A stretch of 64,000 bases of DNA, from positions 365,501-429,500 of the forward strand of contig NZ_CP086111.1 of assembly GCF_016806835.2 (NCBI RefSeq), written 5' to 3'. Position numbers and translations under genes: made by a program. Origin of the DNA: Skermanella rosea (lineage in GTDB: Bacteria; Pseudomonadota; Alphaproteobacteria; Azospirillales; Azospirillaceae). The notes beneath the pieces were generated by a model. It ran no database searches and was not told where the DNA came from. It saw nothing but the letters and a program-made list of their open reading frames with translations. Positions 18,090 to 27,655 of the stretch are shown here, piece by piece (the stretch's first letter is position 1; each line of letters starts with the position of its first letter).

Positions 18090-18965
18090 TCACGCGGCGG
18101 CCATCAGGATCAGCGGCAAGGCAGCCAGCGCCAGCAGGGTGGAGATCAGGATCATGCCGGCGACCTCGTCGGCCGGGCCGTTGTAGCGGACGGCGAACAG
18201 ATAGCTGAAAACGGCGACCGGCATCGCGCACTGGATCACCAGCGCCCCCGCCGGCAGCGGGTCCAGGCCCAGCGCCTTCGACACCGCCAGGCCGGCTGCC
18301 AGCCCCAGCCCGACGCGGAGGCAGGACAGCGCCGCCGGCCGGCCCAGCCGGTACAGCTTCAGCTTCCCCAGCGACCCGCCCAGCAGCAGGAGCATCAGGG
18401 GCACCGTCAACCCGCCGAGCAGGCCCGTGACGTCCAGCACCCATCGGGGCAGCGGCGTGCCGGTGCCGATCAGCACCAGCGCCACCGCCAGCGAATAGAG
18501 CGGCGGCGAGACGAGCACGGTGCGCCACGACATCTGGCCGGAGGCGAGCCCGACGCCCACCGTGAAATGGCTGATCTGGACCAGGGTGGAGAAGGCGATG
18601 GCGTAGGGCATCGCCGGCTCGCCCAGGGCGAAGAAGACGATCGGCGATCCCAGGTTGCCGGTGTTGGGATGGATGATCGAGGGCAGGTAGGGCCGCACCG
18701 GCAGCCGCGCCAGCTTCAGCACCGCGGCCCCGGCGGCGGCGCAGAGCGCCAGCGCCAGCCCGCCGGCGAGCAGCGTCTCCAGCAGCACGTCGAGCCGCAC
18801 CTCGGTCTTCGACAGGGAGGTCAGCAGCAGGCTGGGCACCCCCAGATATGCCACCAGGGCCGAAACCGACTTCTCGTCGAACGGTTGGCCCAGGCGCTGC
18901 CATAGCCAACCCAGCCCGGCGCACGCGAAGATCGGCCAGACCACATGGATGAACTGAAGGATCAT
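18090..18965 (-). CDS. AEC family transporter (auxin efflux carrier-like permease)
   Basis: 291 aa, about ten hydrophobic segments. Family blocks include ACAGLGWLWQRLG, LVAYLGVPSLLLTSLSKTE and the broken-helix region HPNTGNLGSPIVFFALGE. Start at 18965 (MILQFIHVVWPIF); an extension to 19031 is open but polar and would run into the glycine operon promoter. Members export dicarboxylates or other organic anions; substrate unknown here. Confidence 0.88.
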   Translation of the reverse strand: MILQFIHVVWPIFACAGLGWLWQRLGQPFDEKSVSALVAYLGVPSLLLTSLSKTEVRLDVLLETLLAGGLALALCAAAGAAVLKLARLPVRPYLPSIIHPNTGNLGSPIVFFALGEPAMPYAIAFSTLVQISHFTVGVGLASGQMSWRTVLVSPPLYSLAVALVLIGTGTPLPRWVLDVTGLLGGLTVPLMLLLLGGSLGKLKLYRLGRPAALSCLRVGLGLAAGLAVSKALGLDPLPAGALVIQCAMPVAVFSYLFAVRYNGPADEVAGMILISTLLALAALPLILMAAA

Positions 18966-19013
18966 GGAGGCTCTATACCGCGCGGGTGCCGCAGGGGAAA
19001 CGGCAGACGTGCG

Positions 19014-19041
19014 TTGACTTTCGCACCGCACCCGTTAGCTT
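19014..19041 (+). promoter_or_regulatory. Candidate sigma-70 promoter of the glycine cleavage operon
   Basis: TTGACT (19014-19019) and TAGCTT (19036-19041) with a 16-base spacer, placed about 20 bases before the first aptamer of the glycine riboswitch. Confidence 0.45.
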
Positions 19042-19059
19042 ACGTCCACATGCTGAAGA

Positions 19060-19278
19060 CCTCTCGCGGGAGAGATCGCCGGGCCGTTCGTCCCGGTGGC
19101 GCCGAAGGAGCAACCGCCCCCGGAAACTCTCAGGCAAAAGGACCGCAGAGGGAAGCACTCTGGAAAGCAGGATGCCGGTCGGACGATCCGACTCGGGCAA
19201 GCCTCACCGAAGGAGTAAGCTGGTCCTGCCGAAGGGTGTGCCGGTGAATCTCTCAGGTCCGCGACAGAGGGGGCCGTG
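19060..19278 (+). promoter_or_regulatory. Tandem glycine riboswitch (two gcvT-type aptamers)
   Basis: Two consecutive aptamers upstream of gcvT. The first (about 19060-19164) has P1 arm CTCTCGCGGGAGAGA, core GCCGAAGGAGCAA (19101-19113) and AACTCTCAGGCAAAAGGACC. The second (about 19165-19278) repeats the pattern with ACCGAAGGAGTAAGC and AATCTCTCAGGTCCGCGACAG. A short linker joins them, as in the classic cooperative glycine switch. Glycine binding would turn on the cleavage system. The gcvT Shine-Dalgarno (GGAGG, 19311-19315) lies 33 bases after the second aptamer, so control of translation or termination is possible. Confidence 0.95.
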
Positions 19279-19324
19279 ACCGCGCCGTTCGCGCGGAATG
19301 GGACCCTGTCGGAGGAAATGTTCC

Positions 19325-20446
19325 TTGAGTGATTCAACTGGCGGTGACGCCCCCCTGCTCACGACGCCGCTCCACGCCCTGCATGTGGAACTGGGCGCCA
19401 AGATGGTGCCCTTCGCCGGCTACGACATGCCGGTCCAGTACCCCCTGGGCATCCTCAAGGAACATCTCCATACCCGGTCGGCCGCCGGGCTGTTCGACGT
19501 CTCGCACATGGGCCAGGTCCGCCTGATCGGCGAGGGCGCCGCGGCGGCGCTGGAGACCCTGGTTCCCGGCGACGTCCAGGCGCTGGGACAGGGGCGGATG
19601 CGCTACAGCCTGTTCACCAACGAGCAGGGCGGCATCCTGGACGACCTGATGATCACCAACATGGGCGACCACCTGTTCCTGGTCGTCAACGCCTCCTGCA
19701 AGGAGGCCGACATCGCCCATCTGCGCCGGCACATCGGCGACCGGATCGCTGTCGAGTACCTGGGTGAGCGCGCGCTGCTGGCGCTGCAGGGACCGCAGGC
19801 CGCCGAGGTGCTGGCCCGGTTCGTGCCCGAGGCCGCGACCATGAAGTTCATGAGCGCGATCGAGGCCGACTTCCGCGGCGTCGCCGTGCTGATCACCCGC
19901 TCCGGCTACACCGGGGAGGACGGCTACGAGATCTCCGTCCCCGACGTGCTGGCCGACACCGTCGCCCGCCTGCTGCTGGCCGAAGCCGAGGTCGAGGCGA
20001 TCGGGCTGGGAGCGCGCGACTCTCTCCGGCTGGAGGCGGGGCTATGCCTCTACGGCCACGACATCGACACCACGACCACCCCGGTCGAGGCCGGCCTGAA
20101 CTGGGTGATCGGCAAGCGCCGCCGCGCCGAGGGCGGCTTTCCCGGCGCTGATGTGATCCTGGGCCAGCTCGCCGACGGCACCGCGCGCCGCCGCGTCGGC
20201 ATCCGCCCGGACGGCCGGGCGCCCGCCCGCGAGCATACCCAGGTCACCGACGCCTCGGGCGCCCCGATCGGCGAGGTGACCAGCGGCGGCTTCGGCCCCA
20301 GCGTCAACGGCCCGGTCGCGATGGGCTATGTCGCGACGTCGGCCGCGGCGCCGGGCACGCCGGTCAACCTGATGGTCCGGGGCAAGGCGATTCCGGCCAG
20401 GGTCGCCGAGATGCCCTTCGTCGCCCAGCGTTATTACCGGGGATAA
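19325..20446 (+). CDS. gcvT: Glycine cleavage system T protein (aminomethyltransferase)
   Basis: 373 aa. Transfers the methylene group from aminomethyl-lipoyl H protein to tetrahydrofolate, releasing ammonia. Family blocks: [65 protein letters not shown] and [10 protein letters not shown]. The likely start is TTG at 19325 with GGAGG nine bases upstream; no ATG fits this spacing. First gene of the riboswitch-controlled operon gcvT-gcvH-gcvPA-gcvPB. Confidence 0.96.
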   Translation: MSDSTGGDAPLLTTPLHALHVELGAKMVPFAGYDMPVQYPLGILKEHLHTRSAAGLFDVSHMGQVRLIGEGAAAALETLVPGDVQALGQGRMRYSLFTNEQGGILDDLMITNMGDHLFLVVNASCKEADIAHLRRHIGDRIAVEYLGERALLALQGPQAAEVLARFVPEAATMKFMSAIEADFRGVAVLITRSGYTGEDGYEISVPDVLADTVARLLLAEAEVEAIGLGARDSLRLEAGLCLYGHDIDTTTTPVEAGLNWVIGKRRRAEGGFPGADVILGQLADGTARRRVGIRPDGRAPAREHTQVTDASGAPIGEVTSGGFGPSVNGPVAMGYVATSAAAPGTPVNLMVRGKAIPARVAEMPFVAQRYYRG

Positions 20447-20499
20447 GCGTTTCTCCGGCCGTCCTACTTCCTCAGGCTTTCAATTCCGGGATATCCGCC

Positions 20500-20877
20500 A
20501 TGAGCACCATCAAGTTCACCAAGGACCACGAGTGGATCCGCGTCGAAGGCGACGTCGCCACCGTCGGGATCTCCGACTACGCCCAGCAGCAGCTGGGCGA
20601 CGTGGTCTTCGTCGAACTGCCCGAGATCGGCCGCAACGTCGTCGCCGGCAAGGAAGCCGCCGTGGTCGAGTCGGTCAAGGCCGCCAGCGAGGTCTACGCG
20701 CCGGTCGCCGGCGACGTGGTCGAGGTCAACGAGGCGCTGGCGGACGACCCTGCCCTGGTCAACCGCGATCCCATGGGCGAGGGCTGGTTCGTCAAGCTGC
20801 GCATCGAGAACCAGTCCGACCTGGACGACCTGATGGACGAAGCGGCCTACAAGGAATACTGCGAGGGCCTGCACTGA
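20500..20877 (+). CDS. gcvH: Glycine cleavage system H protein (lipoyl carrier)
   Basis: 125 aa. Carries the aminomethyl intermediate between P, T and L proteins on a lipoyl-lysine, here K60 in [15 protein letters not shown]. Length and fold blocks ([33 protein letters not shown] region) match the family. Its TGA overlaps the ATG of gcvPA by one base, indicating translational coupling. Confidence 0.97.
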   Translation: MSTIKFTKDHEWIRVEGDVATVGISDYAQQQLGDVVFVELPEIGRNVVAGKEAAVVESVKAASEVYAPVAGDVVEVNEALADDPALVNRDPMGEGWFVKLRIENQSDLDDLMDEAAYKEYCEGLH

Positions 20878-22226
20878 TGCGCTACCTGCCCCTGACCGAG
20901 GCCGACCGCCGGTCGATGCTCGCCACCATCGGCGTGCCCTCGGTCGACAGCCTGTTCCGCGACGTGCCGGAGTCGGCCCGGCTGGCGGCGCCGATCGACG
21001 GCCTCGCCCCCCATGCCGGGGAGATGGAGGTCGAGCGGACGATCGCCGCCATGGCGGCCAAGAACGTGGCCGCCGGCAGCGTGCCGAGCTTCCTCGGCGC
21101 CGGAGCCTATCGCCACCACGTGCCGGCGGCGGTCGATCACCTGATCCAGCGCGGCGAGTTCCTGACCTCCTACACGCCTTACCAGCCGGAGGTCACCCAG
21201 GGCACGCTCCAGTACCTGTTCGAGTTCCAGACCCAGGTGGCCCTGATCACCGGCATGGACGTGGCGAACGCCTCGCTCTATGACGGCGCCACCTCCTGCG
21301 CCGAGGCGGTCATGATGGCGAACCGGGTGACCCGGCGGAGCCGCGCCGTGCTGTCCGGCGGCCTTCACCCGCATTACCGCGACGTGACGGCGACCAATGC
21401 CCGCTTCCACGGGTTCGAGGTGCTGACGGCCCCCGCCGACCCGGACGGGAAGGAGGACTTGGCGGCCCTGGTCGACGACAAGACCTCCTGCGTCGTCGTG
21501 CAGAACCCGGGCTTCTTCGGGCAGGTGCGCGACCTGACCGACCTGGCCGCCGCCGTCCACGCCAAGGGCGCGCTGCTGATCGTCGCGGTCGCGGAGGTGG
21601 TCTCGCTCGGGCTGCTGACGCCGCCGGGCGAGATGGGCGCCGACATCGTGGTGGCCGAGGGGCAGTCGATCGGCAACGCGCTGAACTTCGGCGGCCCCTA
21701 TGTCGGCCTGTTCGCGACTCGCGACAAATATGTCCGCCACATGCCCGGCCGCCTGACCGGCCAGACCGTGGATGCCGAGGGGCGGCGTGGCTGGGTGCTG
21801 ACGCTGTCCACCCGCGAGCAGCATATCCGCCGCGAGAAGGCGACCAGCAACATCTGCACCAACAGCGGGCTGTGCGCTCTGGCCTTCACGATCCACATGA
21901 GCCTGCTGGGCGAGGAAGGTTTCACGCGCCTGGCCCGGCTGAACCACGCCAAGGCGGTGCAACTCGCCGACCGGCTGGACGCGCTGAAGGGCGTCGAGGT
22001 CGTCAGCGACAGCTTCTTCAACGAGTTCACCATCCGCCTGAAGAAGCCCGCCGCGAAGGTGGTCAACAAGCTGGCCAAGGCCGGCATCCTGGGCGGCGTC
22101 CCGGTCTCCCGCCTCTATCCCGGCGACGAGGCCCTGGCCGAGCTGCTGCTGGTGGCCGCGACCGAGACCAACACCGACGCCGACATGGATGCCCTGGCCT
22201 CCGGCCTGAAGGAAGCACTGTCATGA
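20877..22226 (+). CDS. gcvPA: Glycine dehydrogenase (decarboxylating) subunit 1 (P-protein alpha)
   Basis: 449 aa N-terminal half of the split P protein, which decarboxylates glycine with PLP and hands the aminomethyl group to GcvH. Family blocks: [48 protein letters not shown] and [19 protein letters not shown]. The ATG overlaps the gcvH stop; its own TGA overlaps the gcvPB ATG (ATGA). Confidence 0.97.
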   Translation: MRYLPLTEADRRSMLATIGVPSVDSLFRDVPESARLAAPIDGLAPHAGEMEVERTIAAMAAKNVAAGSVPSFLGAGAYRHHVPAAVDHLIQRGEFLTSYTPYQPEVTQGTLQYLFEFQTQVALITGMDVANASLYDGATSCAEAVMMANRVTRRSRAVLSGGLHPHYRDVTATNARFHGFEVLTAPADPDGKEDLAALVDDKTSCVVVQNPGFFGQVRDLTDLAAAVHAKGALLIVAVAEVVSLGLLTPPGEMGADIVVAEGQSIGNALNFGGPYVGLFATRDKYVRHMPGRLTGQTVDAEGRRGWVLTLSTREQHIRREKATSNICTNSGLCALAFTIHMSLLGEEGFTRLARLNHAKAVQLADRLDALKGVEVVSDSFFNEFTIRLKKPAAKVVNKLAKAGILGGVPVSRLYPGDEALAELLLVAATETNTDADMDALASGLKEALS

Positions 22227-23815
22227 ATACCCAGGGACGCAAGACCCATATCGACGCGCTGGGCGTCGAGGGCGGCGGGGCCGCTTCCGCCGCGGCCGGC
22301 ACGATCAGCGGCAACCGCGCCCTGATGCTGGAAGAACCCCTGATCTTCGAACAGGACAGCCCCGGCACCACCGGCGTGGACCTGCCGGAGCCGCCCGCCG
22401 TCAAGAGCCGCTTAGGCCAAGTGCGGGAGCGCGGGCGGATCGGCCTGCCCGGCCTCAGCGAGCCCGAGGTGATCCGCCACTATACCCGGCTGTCCCAGAA
22501 GAACTACGCGATCGACAGCGGGCTCTATCCGCTCGGCTCGTGCACCATGAAGCACAACCCGCGCCTGAACGAGAAGCTGGCCCGCCTGCCGGGCTTCAGC
22601 GACATCCACCCGCTCCAGCCGGAGCGGACGGTGCAGGGCGCGCTGGAGCTGATCGATACGCTGGCCCACTGGCTGAAGACGCTGACCGGCATGCCGGCCG
22701 TCGCCATGTCGCCGGCGGCGGGAGCCCACGGCGAGCTGTGCGGCATGATGTCGATCCGCGCCGCCATCGAGGACCGCGACGGCAGCACCAGCCAGCGGCG
22801 CCGCGTGCTGGTCCCCGAATCGGCCCACGGCACCAACCCGGCGACGGCGGCGGCCTGCGGCTTCACCGTGGACGCGATCCCGGCGGACGAGACCGGCCGG
22901 GTCGACGTCGCGGCGCTGAAGGCGAAGCTGGGCGACGACGTCGCCGCGATCATGCTGACCAACCCCAACACCTGCGGGCTGTTCGAGCGCGACATCGTCG
23001 AGATCGCGGAAGCGGTGCACGCGGCCGGCGCCTATTTCTACTGCGACGGCGCCAACTTCAACGCCATCGTCGGCCGGGTCCGTCCCGCCGACCTCGGCAT
23101 CGACGCGATGCACATCAACCTGCACAAGACCTTCTCCACGCCCCACGGCGGCGGCGGCCCGGGCAGCGGCCCGGTCGTGCTGTCCGACGCGCTGGCGAAG
23201 TTCGTGCCCTTGCCCTACGTGGTCCACGGCCTGGACGGCTTCTCCCTTGTGGAAAGCACCGCGGACGAGGATTCCACCGGCAAGGAGTTCGGCCGGCTGA
23301 AGGGCTTCCACGGCCAGATGGGCATGTTCGTGCGGGCGCTGGCCTACATCCTGAGCCACGGCGCCGACGGGCTCCGGCAGGTGGCCTCCGACGCGGTGCT
23401 CAACGCCAACTACGTGATGGCGAGCCTGGGCGACGTGATGACGCCCTCGTTCGAGGGGCCATGCATGCACGAGGCGCTGTTCGACGACCGGTTCCTGAAG
23501 GGGACGGGGGTCACGACGCTCGACTTCGCGAAGGCGATGATCGACGAGGGCTACCACCCGATGACCATGTATTTCCCGCTGGTCGTCCACGGCGCCTTCC
23601 TGATCGAGCCGACCGAGACCGAGAGCAAGCAGAGCCTGGACGCCTTCATCCGGGTGATGCGCGGCCTCGCCGAGCGCGCCAAGTCCGGCGACGCCGACCA
23701 CTTCCTCGGCGCGCCCCGCATGACGCCGAGGCGGCGGCTGGACGAGACGGGCGCGGCCCGCAAGCCGGTGCTGCGCTGGGTGCCGGAAGTGGAGCAGCGG
23801 GAGGCGGCGGAGTAG
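22223..23815 (+). CDS. gcvPB: Glycine dehydrogenase (decarboxylating) subunit 2 (P-protein beta)
   Basis: 530 aa C-terminal half of the split P protein with the PLP lysine in [20 protein letters not shown]. Other family blocks: [39 protein letters not shown] and YCDGANFNA. Translationally coupled to gcvPA. Last gene of the glycine operon; only 19 bases separate it from the hipA remnant on the other strand. Confidence 0.97.
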   Translation: MNTQGRKTHIDALGVEGGGAASAAAGTISGNRALMLEEPLIFEQDSPGTTGVDLPEPPAVKSRLGQVRERGRIGLPGLSEPEVIRHYTRLSQKNYAIDSGLYPLGSCTMKHNPRLNEKLARLPGFSDIHPLQPERTVQGALELIDTLAHWLKTLTGMPAVAMSPAAGAHGELCGMMSIRAAIEDRDGSTSQRRRVLVPESAHGTNPATAAACGFTVDAIPADETGRVDVAALKAKLGDDVAAIMLTNPNTCGLFERDIVEIAEAVHAAGAYFYCDGANFNAIVGRVRPADLGIDAMHINLHKTFSTPHGGGGPGSGPVVLSDALAKFVPLPYVVHGLDGFSLVESTADEDSTGKEFGRLKGFHGQMGMFVRALAYILSHGADGLRQVASDAVLNANYVMASLGDVMTPSFEGPCMHEALFDDRFLKGTGVTTLDFAKAMIDEGYHPMTMYFPLVVHGAFLIEPTETESKQSLDAFIRVMRGLAERAKSGDADHFLGAPRMTPRRRLDETGAARKPVLRWVPEVEQREAAE

Positions 23816-23834
23816 CCCTCCGCCCATCCCCCGC

Positions 23835-24150
23835 TCACGAGGGCGGAGCGCCGGGAACGGGATGGATGTTCCCGGCGTTCAGCGCAAGCCGCAGTTCGTC
23901 ATGCTCGAACGCGGTCTCCATGCGGTCGATCTCCGATGGCCTGACGCCGAGGGACGCCGCGACGGTCCGCCAGCGCGAGGTCGCGGAGGCAACCTCGCGG
24001 ACGATCGCATTGGCCCTCGACAGGGACAGGCCGAAATACCCGGCATTCTCAAGAGCCAGTTCGATGGAGCAGGAACTGTTCGGTCGAGTCGACGTCGGAC
24101 CCGGATGTACGGCCCAGGTCGGCATGAACCTCGATCTCGCTCCCGCTCAT
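23835..24150 (-). pseudogene. Internally deleted hipA (type II toxin-antitoxin kinase) remnant
   Basis: Directly after hipB, an ATG at 24150 overlaps the hipB stop (ATGA) and begins MSGSEIEVHADLGRT, which looks like a HipA N-terminus (EVxxDLGGT). Homology stops after about 15 residues. About 40 bases on, in another frame, from about 24068 to the stop at 23835, comes a HipA C-terminal tail: ELALENAGYFGLSLSRANA, REVASATSRWRTVAASLG, then RPSEIDRMETAFEHDEL. The whole kinase core (about 1 kb) is missing, including ATP-binding and catalytic residues. A 96-codon reading frame (23835-24125) covers the tail but its first 18 residues are junction sequence. Family assignment rests on remembered HipA signatures. 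Confidence 0.75.
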
Positions 24151-24464
24151 TCCTGGAGCGCCTTTTTCATCCGGACGCGCTTGGGCAACCGCTCGTTCTC
24201 CAGATCCTCGCCAAGCTGGTCGTCGGCCGCCAAGTCGCCCAGCCTGCCGATCAATCCCAACGCCTGCATCACCGACGCATAGATGCCGAACGACACGGCG
24301 GGATCGCCCTGCTCCACGCGGGCCAGAGTGCCGCGCGACACGAAGGCCCGCGCCGCGATCACTTCCATCGTGAGGCGGCGGCGCAGGCGTGCCTTCCGCA
24401 GATCGGTGCCGATCTGGCGGATGGCCCGCTTCGCGGCCAGAGTCGGGGTGTGCGGCGTCGCCAT
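24147..24464 (-). CDS. XRE-family antitoxin/regulator, HipB-like
   Basis: 105 aa. HTH_3 domain at about residues 14-70 (IGTDLRKARLRRRLTMEVIAARA, FVSRGTLARVEQGDPAVSFGIYASVMQALGL). An acidic/basic C-terminal tail follows, as in HipB proteins that fold over the toxin. The frame is intact although the toxin gene behind it is deleted. The palindromic array upstream (24468-24523) fits autoregulation. It may persist as an orphan repressor. Confidence 0.85.
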   Translation of the reverse strand: MATPHTPTLAAKRAIRQIGTDLRKARLRRRLTMEVIAARAFVSRGTLARVEQGDPAVSFGIYASVMQALGLIGRLGDLAADDQLGEDLENERLPKRVRMKKALQE

Positions 24465-24467
24465 GAT

Positions 24468-24523
24468 GCTTAATGCGAGCTTGAGAGAACTTTAAGCAGC
24501 TTAAGGTGCGCTCAAGCTCGCAT
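24468..24523. promoter_or_regulatory. Nested palindromic operator array of the hipB promoter
   Basis: Outer perfect 13-bp inverted repeat ATGCGAGCTTGAG (24473-24485) / CTCAAGCTCGCAT (24511-24523) and an inner palindrome TTAAGC-A-GCTTAA (24492-24504) share the same centre at 24498. A further GCTTAA at 24468-24473 lies next to the start codon. Half-sites GCTT(A/G)A recur at 11-20 base steps, so bound dimers would lie on one face of the helix. Just upstream of the hipB ATG (24464), as expected for an autorepressor. Confidence 0.65.
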
Positions 24524-24615
24524 ATTTTCAAGACAGGACCTGTGCGTATGGAGCAGGGGGAATTTTGCCTCATCTGCGCTGTGTGCCGGAGGTGGACCAA
24601 AGGTAAGCAGTAAGC

Positions 24616-24741
24616 TTTGGCCACAGATGCACGCAGATAAACCCAGATAAAAATTGATCGTTGATGCGAGCCATGTTCCGCATCATTCAAAAATTGTCTT
24701 CTACATTTATCTGACTTTATCTGTGTTCATCTGTGGCCAAA
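24616..24741. repeat. MITE-like palindromic element with 35-bp inverted termini
   Basis: Left arm 24617-24651 and right arm 24706-24740 are inverted copies matching at 31 of 35 positions, beginning TTGGCCACAGATG and including CAGATAAA repeats; one more complementary base lies outside each end. The 54-base centre has its own stem TGATGCG/CGCATCA (24662-24668, 24679-24685). It has no coding capacity and is strikingly AT-rich for this genome. No target-site duplication was visible. Lies between hipB and the hydrolase gene, beside the hipA deletion. Confidence 0.7.
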
Positions 24742-24754
24742 CACCTTTGAACTT

Positions 24755-25432
24755 TCACCGCGCCAACGCCCCCACAACCTCGTCCACTTCGGCGGTCCAT
24801 CCCACGATCGCCCCCTGCGCCCGGATCATCTCCAGCGTCGCCTGCTTGAAGGCGGGGAAGTAGCTTTCCGTCGCGTCCTCGACCAGCAGGCATTCGAAGC
24901 CGCGGTCATTGGCTTCGCGCATGGTGGTCTGGACGCAGACTTCCGTCGTGACGCCGGCGAACAGCAGGTGGGTGATGCCCCGCTCCGCCAGGATCTCGCC
25001 CAACGGCGTGGCGTAGAAGGCGCCCTTGCCGGGCTTGTCGATCACGATCTCCCCCGGCAGCGGGGCGAGGTCGTCCACGATGGCGTTGCCGGGCTCGCCC
25101 TTGACCAGGATGCGCCCCATCGGGCCTTCGTCGCCGATCCGCAGGTCGGAGGAGCCGCGCAGGCGCTTCGCCGGGGGGCAGTCAGACAGGTCCGGCTCGT
25201 GCGCCTCGCGGGTGTGGATGATGGTCAGGCCGGCCGCCCGGCAGCCGTCGAGCAGGCGGCGGACATGGGGCACCAGCGCCGCCAAGGGGGCCACGTCGTT
25301 GCCCAGGGCCTCGCCGAAGCCGCCGGGCTCGATGAAGTCCCGCTGCATGTCGATGACGACCAGCGCGGTGCGGTCAACCGGAAAGGCGAAGGGGTAGGGC
25401 TTGGCGGTCGGCAGCGTCAGGACATCGGTCAT
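24755..25432 (-). CDS. Cysteine hydrolase, isochorismatase-like (second BiuH paralogue, substrate unknown)
   Basis: 225 aa. Isochorismatase-fold amidohydrolase with the D-K-C triad at D28 (VVIDMQRDF), K133 ([10 protein letters not shown]) and C166 ([11 protein letters not shown]). The same length as the enzyme at 26978-27655 and clearly related to it along its length ([48 protein letters not shown]), but differing near the substrate end ([11 protein letters not shown] in place of [13 protein letters not shown]). Starts 2 bases after the ABC ATPase stop, so it is the last gene of the transporter operon. Probably hydrolyses a second urea-like amide; the actual substrate cannot be read from sequence. 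Confidence 0.88.
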   Translation of the reverse strand: MTDVLTLPTAKPYPFAFPVDRTALVVIDMQRDFIEPGGFGEALGNDVAPLAALVPHVRRLLDGCRAAGLTIIHTREAHEPDLSDCPPAKRLRGSSDLRIGDEGPMGRILVKGEPGNAIVDDLAPLPGEIVIDKPGKGAFYATPLGEILAERGITHLLFAGVTTEVCVQTTMREANDRGFECLLVEDATESYFPAFKQATLEMIRAQGAIVGWTAEVDEVVGALAR

Positions 25433-25434
25433 CG

Positions 25435-26967
25435 TCAGTGCCCCGCCATGTGCTGCCCGATCACGCCGATGTCGGCCTGTCCGGTCGGCGTCTCGTGGAC
25501 AAGGCGCCCGTCGAACATCACGCAGATCCGGTCGGCCAGTTCGAACAGCTCGTCCAAATCCTCGCTGACCAGCAGCACGGCGGCGCCCCGGTTGCGGGCC
25601 TGCATGATCTGCGAGCGGATGTCGGCGACCGCCGCGAAGTCCAGGCCGAAGCAGGGGTTGGCGACGATCAGCACGCGCACGTCGCGGGCCAGTTCGCGGG
25701 CCAGCACGGTGCGCTGGACGTTGCCGCCGGACAAGGTGCCGATCGCGGCGTCGGGGCCGGGCGTCTTGACCTTGTAGAGCTGGATCAGCTCGCGCGCGGC
25801 CCCGCGCATGGCGCCGCCGTTCAGCCACCAGCCGCCGCGGGCATAGGGCGGGTCGTCGAAGTTGCGGAACGACATGTTCTCGGCGACGCTCATGCGGGCG
25901 ACGCAGGCGTTGCGCAGCGGCTCCTCCGGCAGCAGGCACAGGCGATGGCGCTTCATCTCGGCGCGGGTCGCGGCGTAGCGCTCGCCGCAGACATGGATCT
26001 CCCCGGCCGCCGGAGGCCGCTGGCCGGCCAGCACCTCGACCAGCTCGCGCTGGCCGTTGCCCGAGACGCCGGCGATGCCGACGATCTCCCCGGCGCGCAC
26101 GGTCAGGTCCAGTCCCTCGACCGCCGGCAGGCCGCCGTCGCCCAGCGCCTTCAGCCCGGCGATCCGGAGGCGCGGCTCGCCCAGGTCGGTGCCGAGGCGG
26201 GCGGCGCCCTTGGGGATCTCCTTGGCGCCGATCATCATCTCCGCCATGTCGGCCGCGGTCAGGTCGGAAACCCTGCCGGTCCCGGCGAAGCGGCCCCGGC
26301 GCAGCACCGTCACCTCGTCGGCATAGGCCATGACCTCGCGGAACTTGTGGGTGATGGTCAGCACCGTCAGCCGGCCCTCCCGGGTCATCCGGCGCAGCAG
26401 GCCCAGCACCTCGTCGGCTTCTCCGGGGGTCAGGACGGAGGTCGGCTCGTCCAGGATCAGGAAGCGGTTCTTCAGGTAGAGTTGCTTCAGGATCTCCAGC
26501 TTCTGCTTCTCTCCCGCCGCCAGCGCCGATACCGGCACGTCCAGCGGAACCCGGAACGGCATCCCGGCCATGAAGCCGTCCAGCGCCCTGATCTCCGCCG
26601 CCCAGTCCACCACGGCCGGCACATGGGTGCGCGACAGCACCAGGTTCTCCGCCACGGTCATGCCGGGAACCAGGGTGAAATGCTGGTAGACCATGCCGAC
26701 GCCCAGGGCGTGGGCATCGCGCGGGTTGGCGATCGACCGCTCCGTCTCGCCGACGGCGATCTGGCCCTGGTCGGCGTGGTAATAGCCCATGACGCATTTG
26801 ACCAGCGTGCTCTTGCCGGCCCCGTTCTCGCCCAGCAGCGCGTGGAAGCTGCCGGCGGAGACCCGCAGCGACACGTCGTCCAGCGCGGCGAGCCCGCCGA
26901 AGCGCTTGGTCATGCCGACGGCTTCCAGGCCGAGGGCGCCGTTGGGATGGGTGCGCAGGAAGCTCAT
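25435..26967 (-). CDS. ABC transporter ATPase, BMP-family (NupA/YufO-like, two nucleotide-binding domains)
   Basis: 510 aa. First domain with Walker [11 protein letters not shown]-loop [12 protein letters not shown], signature-like [14 protein letters not shown] and Walker [12 protein letters not shown]. The second domain has the degenerate Walker [11 protein letters not shown] usual for this family, signature LSGGNVQR, and [13 protein letters not shown] where most relatives have an xQPTRGLD-type Walker B. Start at 26967 ([10 protein letters not shown]), the open extension to 27162 being antisense to biuH. Energises the two permeases encoded upstream. Confidence 0.93.
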   Translation of the reverse strand: MSFLRTHPNGALGLEAVGMTKRFGGLAALDDVSLRVSAGSFHALLGENGAGKSTLVKCVMGYYHADQGQIAVGETERSIANPRDAHALGVGMVYQHFTLVPGMTVAENLVLSRTHVPAVVDWAAEIRALDGFMAGMPFRVPLDVPVSALAAGEKQKLEILKQLYLKNRFLILDEPTSVLTPGEADEVLGLLRRMTREGRLTVLTITHKFREVMAYADEVTVLRRGRFAGTGRVSDLTAADMAEMMIGAKEIPKGAARLGTDLGEPRLRIAGLKALGDGGLPAVEGLDLTVRAGEIVGIAGVSGNGQRELVEVLAGQRPPAAGEIHVCGERYAATRAEMKRHRLCLLPEEPLRNACVARMSVAENMSFRNFDDPPYARGGWWLNGGAMRGAARELIQLYKVKTPGPDAAIGTLSGGNVQRTVLARELARDVRVLIVANPCFGLDFAAVADIRSQIMQARNRGAAVLLVSEDLDELFELADRICVMFDGRLVHETPTGQADIGVIGQHMAGH

Positions 26968-26977
26968 GGCCCATACC

Positions 26978-27655
26978 TCATGATAAGACCCCCAGCAGAT
27001 CGTCGGAGCGGGCGACCGCGCCGAACACGCCGCCCTGCATCTTGACCATGCGGATCGCCGCCTCGTGGTTGCCCCGGTCGGTGGCGCCGCAGCAGTCCTC
27101 CAGCAGCAGGCATTCGTAGCCGCGGTCGTTGGCCTCGCGCATCGTGGTGTGGACGCAGACATCCGTCGTGATGCCGGTCAGCACGATGTTGCGGATGCCG
27201 CGCTGGCGCAGCATCAGGTCCAGGTCGGTGGCGCAGAAGCTGCCCTTGCCCGGCTTGTCGATGATGGGCTCGCCAGGTTCGGGGGCAAGCTCCGGGATGA
27301 TCTCCCAGCCGGGCTCGCCGCGCACCAGGATGCGCCCGCACGGCCCCGGATCGCCGATCCCGGCGCCGATCCGCCGGGAGCGCCAGCGCTTGTTTTCCGG
27401 AAGGTCGGCGAGGTCGGGCCGGTGCCCCTCGCGGGTATGGAATACCGTGAATCCGCCCCGGCGCATCGCCGCCAGCACCCGGCCGATCGGCCCGATCGGG
27501 GCGCGGGTCAGCGACAGGTCGTAGCCCATGGCATCCACATAGCCGCCCTTGCCGCAGAAGTCGGTCTGCATGTCGATCACGATCAGCGCCGTGTTGGCCG
27601 GCCGCAGGTCGCCGTCGTAGGGCCAGGGATAGGGATCGGAGTCGATGTGCGTCAT
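26978..27655 (-). CDS. biuH: Biuret amidohydrolase (BiuH-like cysteine hydrolase)
   Basis: 225 aa. Isochorismatase-fold enzyme expected to hydrolyse biuret to allophanate and ammonia. The D-K-C triad is D28 (VIDMQTDF), K134 ([10 protein letters not shown]) and C167 ([11 protein letters not shown]), a constant 8-residue offset from D36/K142/C175 that I recall for the Rhizobium leguminosarum enzyme. Long blocks also look like it: [74 protein letters not shown]. Overlaps the upstream permease stop by 4 bases (ATGA) and sits between transporter genes. The atzF gene across the divergent promoter would finish the pathway. No alignment was run. Confidence 0.88.
   Translation of the reverse strand: MTHIDSDPYPWPYDGDLRPANTALIVIDMQTDFCGKGGYVDAMGYDLSLTRAPIGPIGRVLAAMRRGGFTVFHTREGHRPDLADLPENKRWRSRRIGAGIGDPGPCGRILVRGEPGWEIIPELAPEPGEPIIDKPGKGSFCATDLDLMLRQRGIRNIVLTGITTDVCVHTTMREANDRGYECLLLEDCCGATDRGNHEAAIRMVKMQGGVFGAVARSDDLLGVLS

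Noticed and set aside
23835-24125. Independent 96-aa gene after hipB
   Set aside because: Its C-terminal 75 residues look like a HipA tail and its start is junction sequence, so a hipA remnant is the better reading.
24616-24741. Possible CRISPR array from the CAGATAAA repeats
   Set aside because: Only a pair of inverted arms is present; no regular direct repeats with spacers anywhere in the window.
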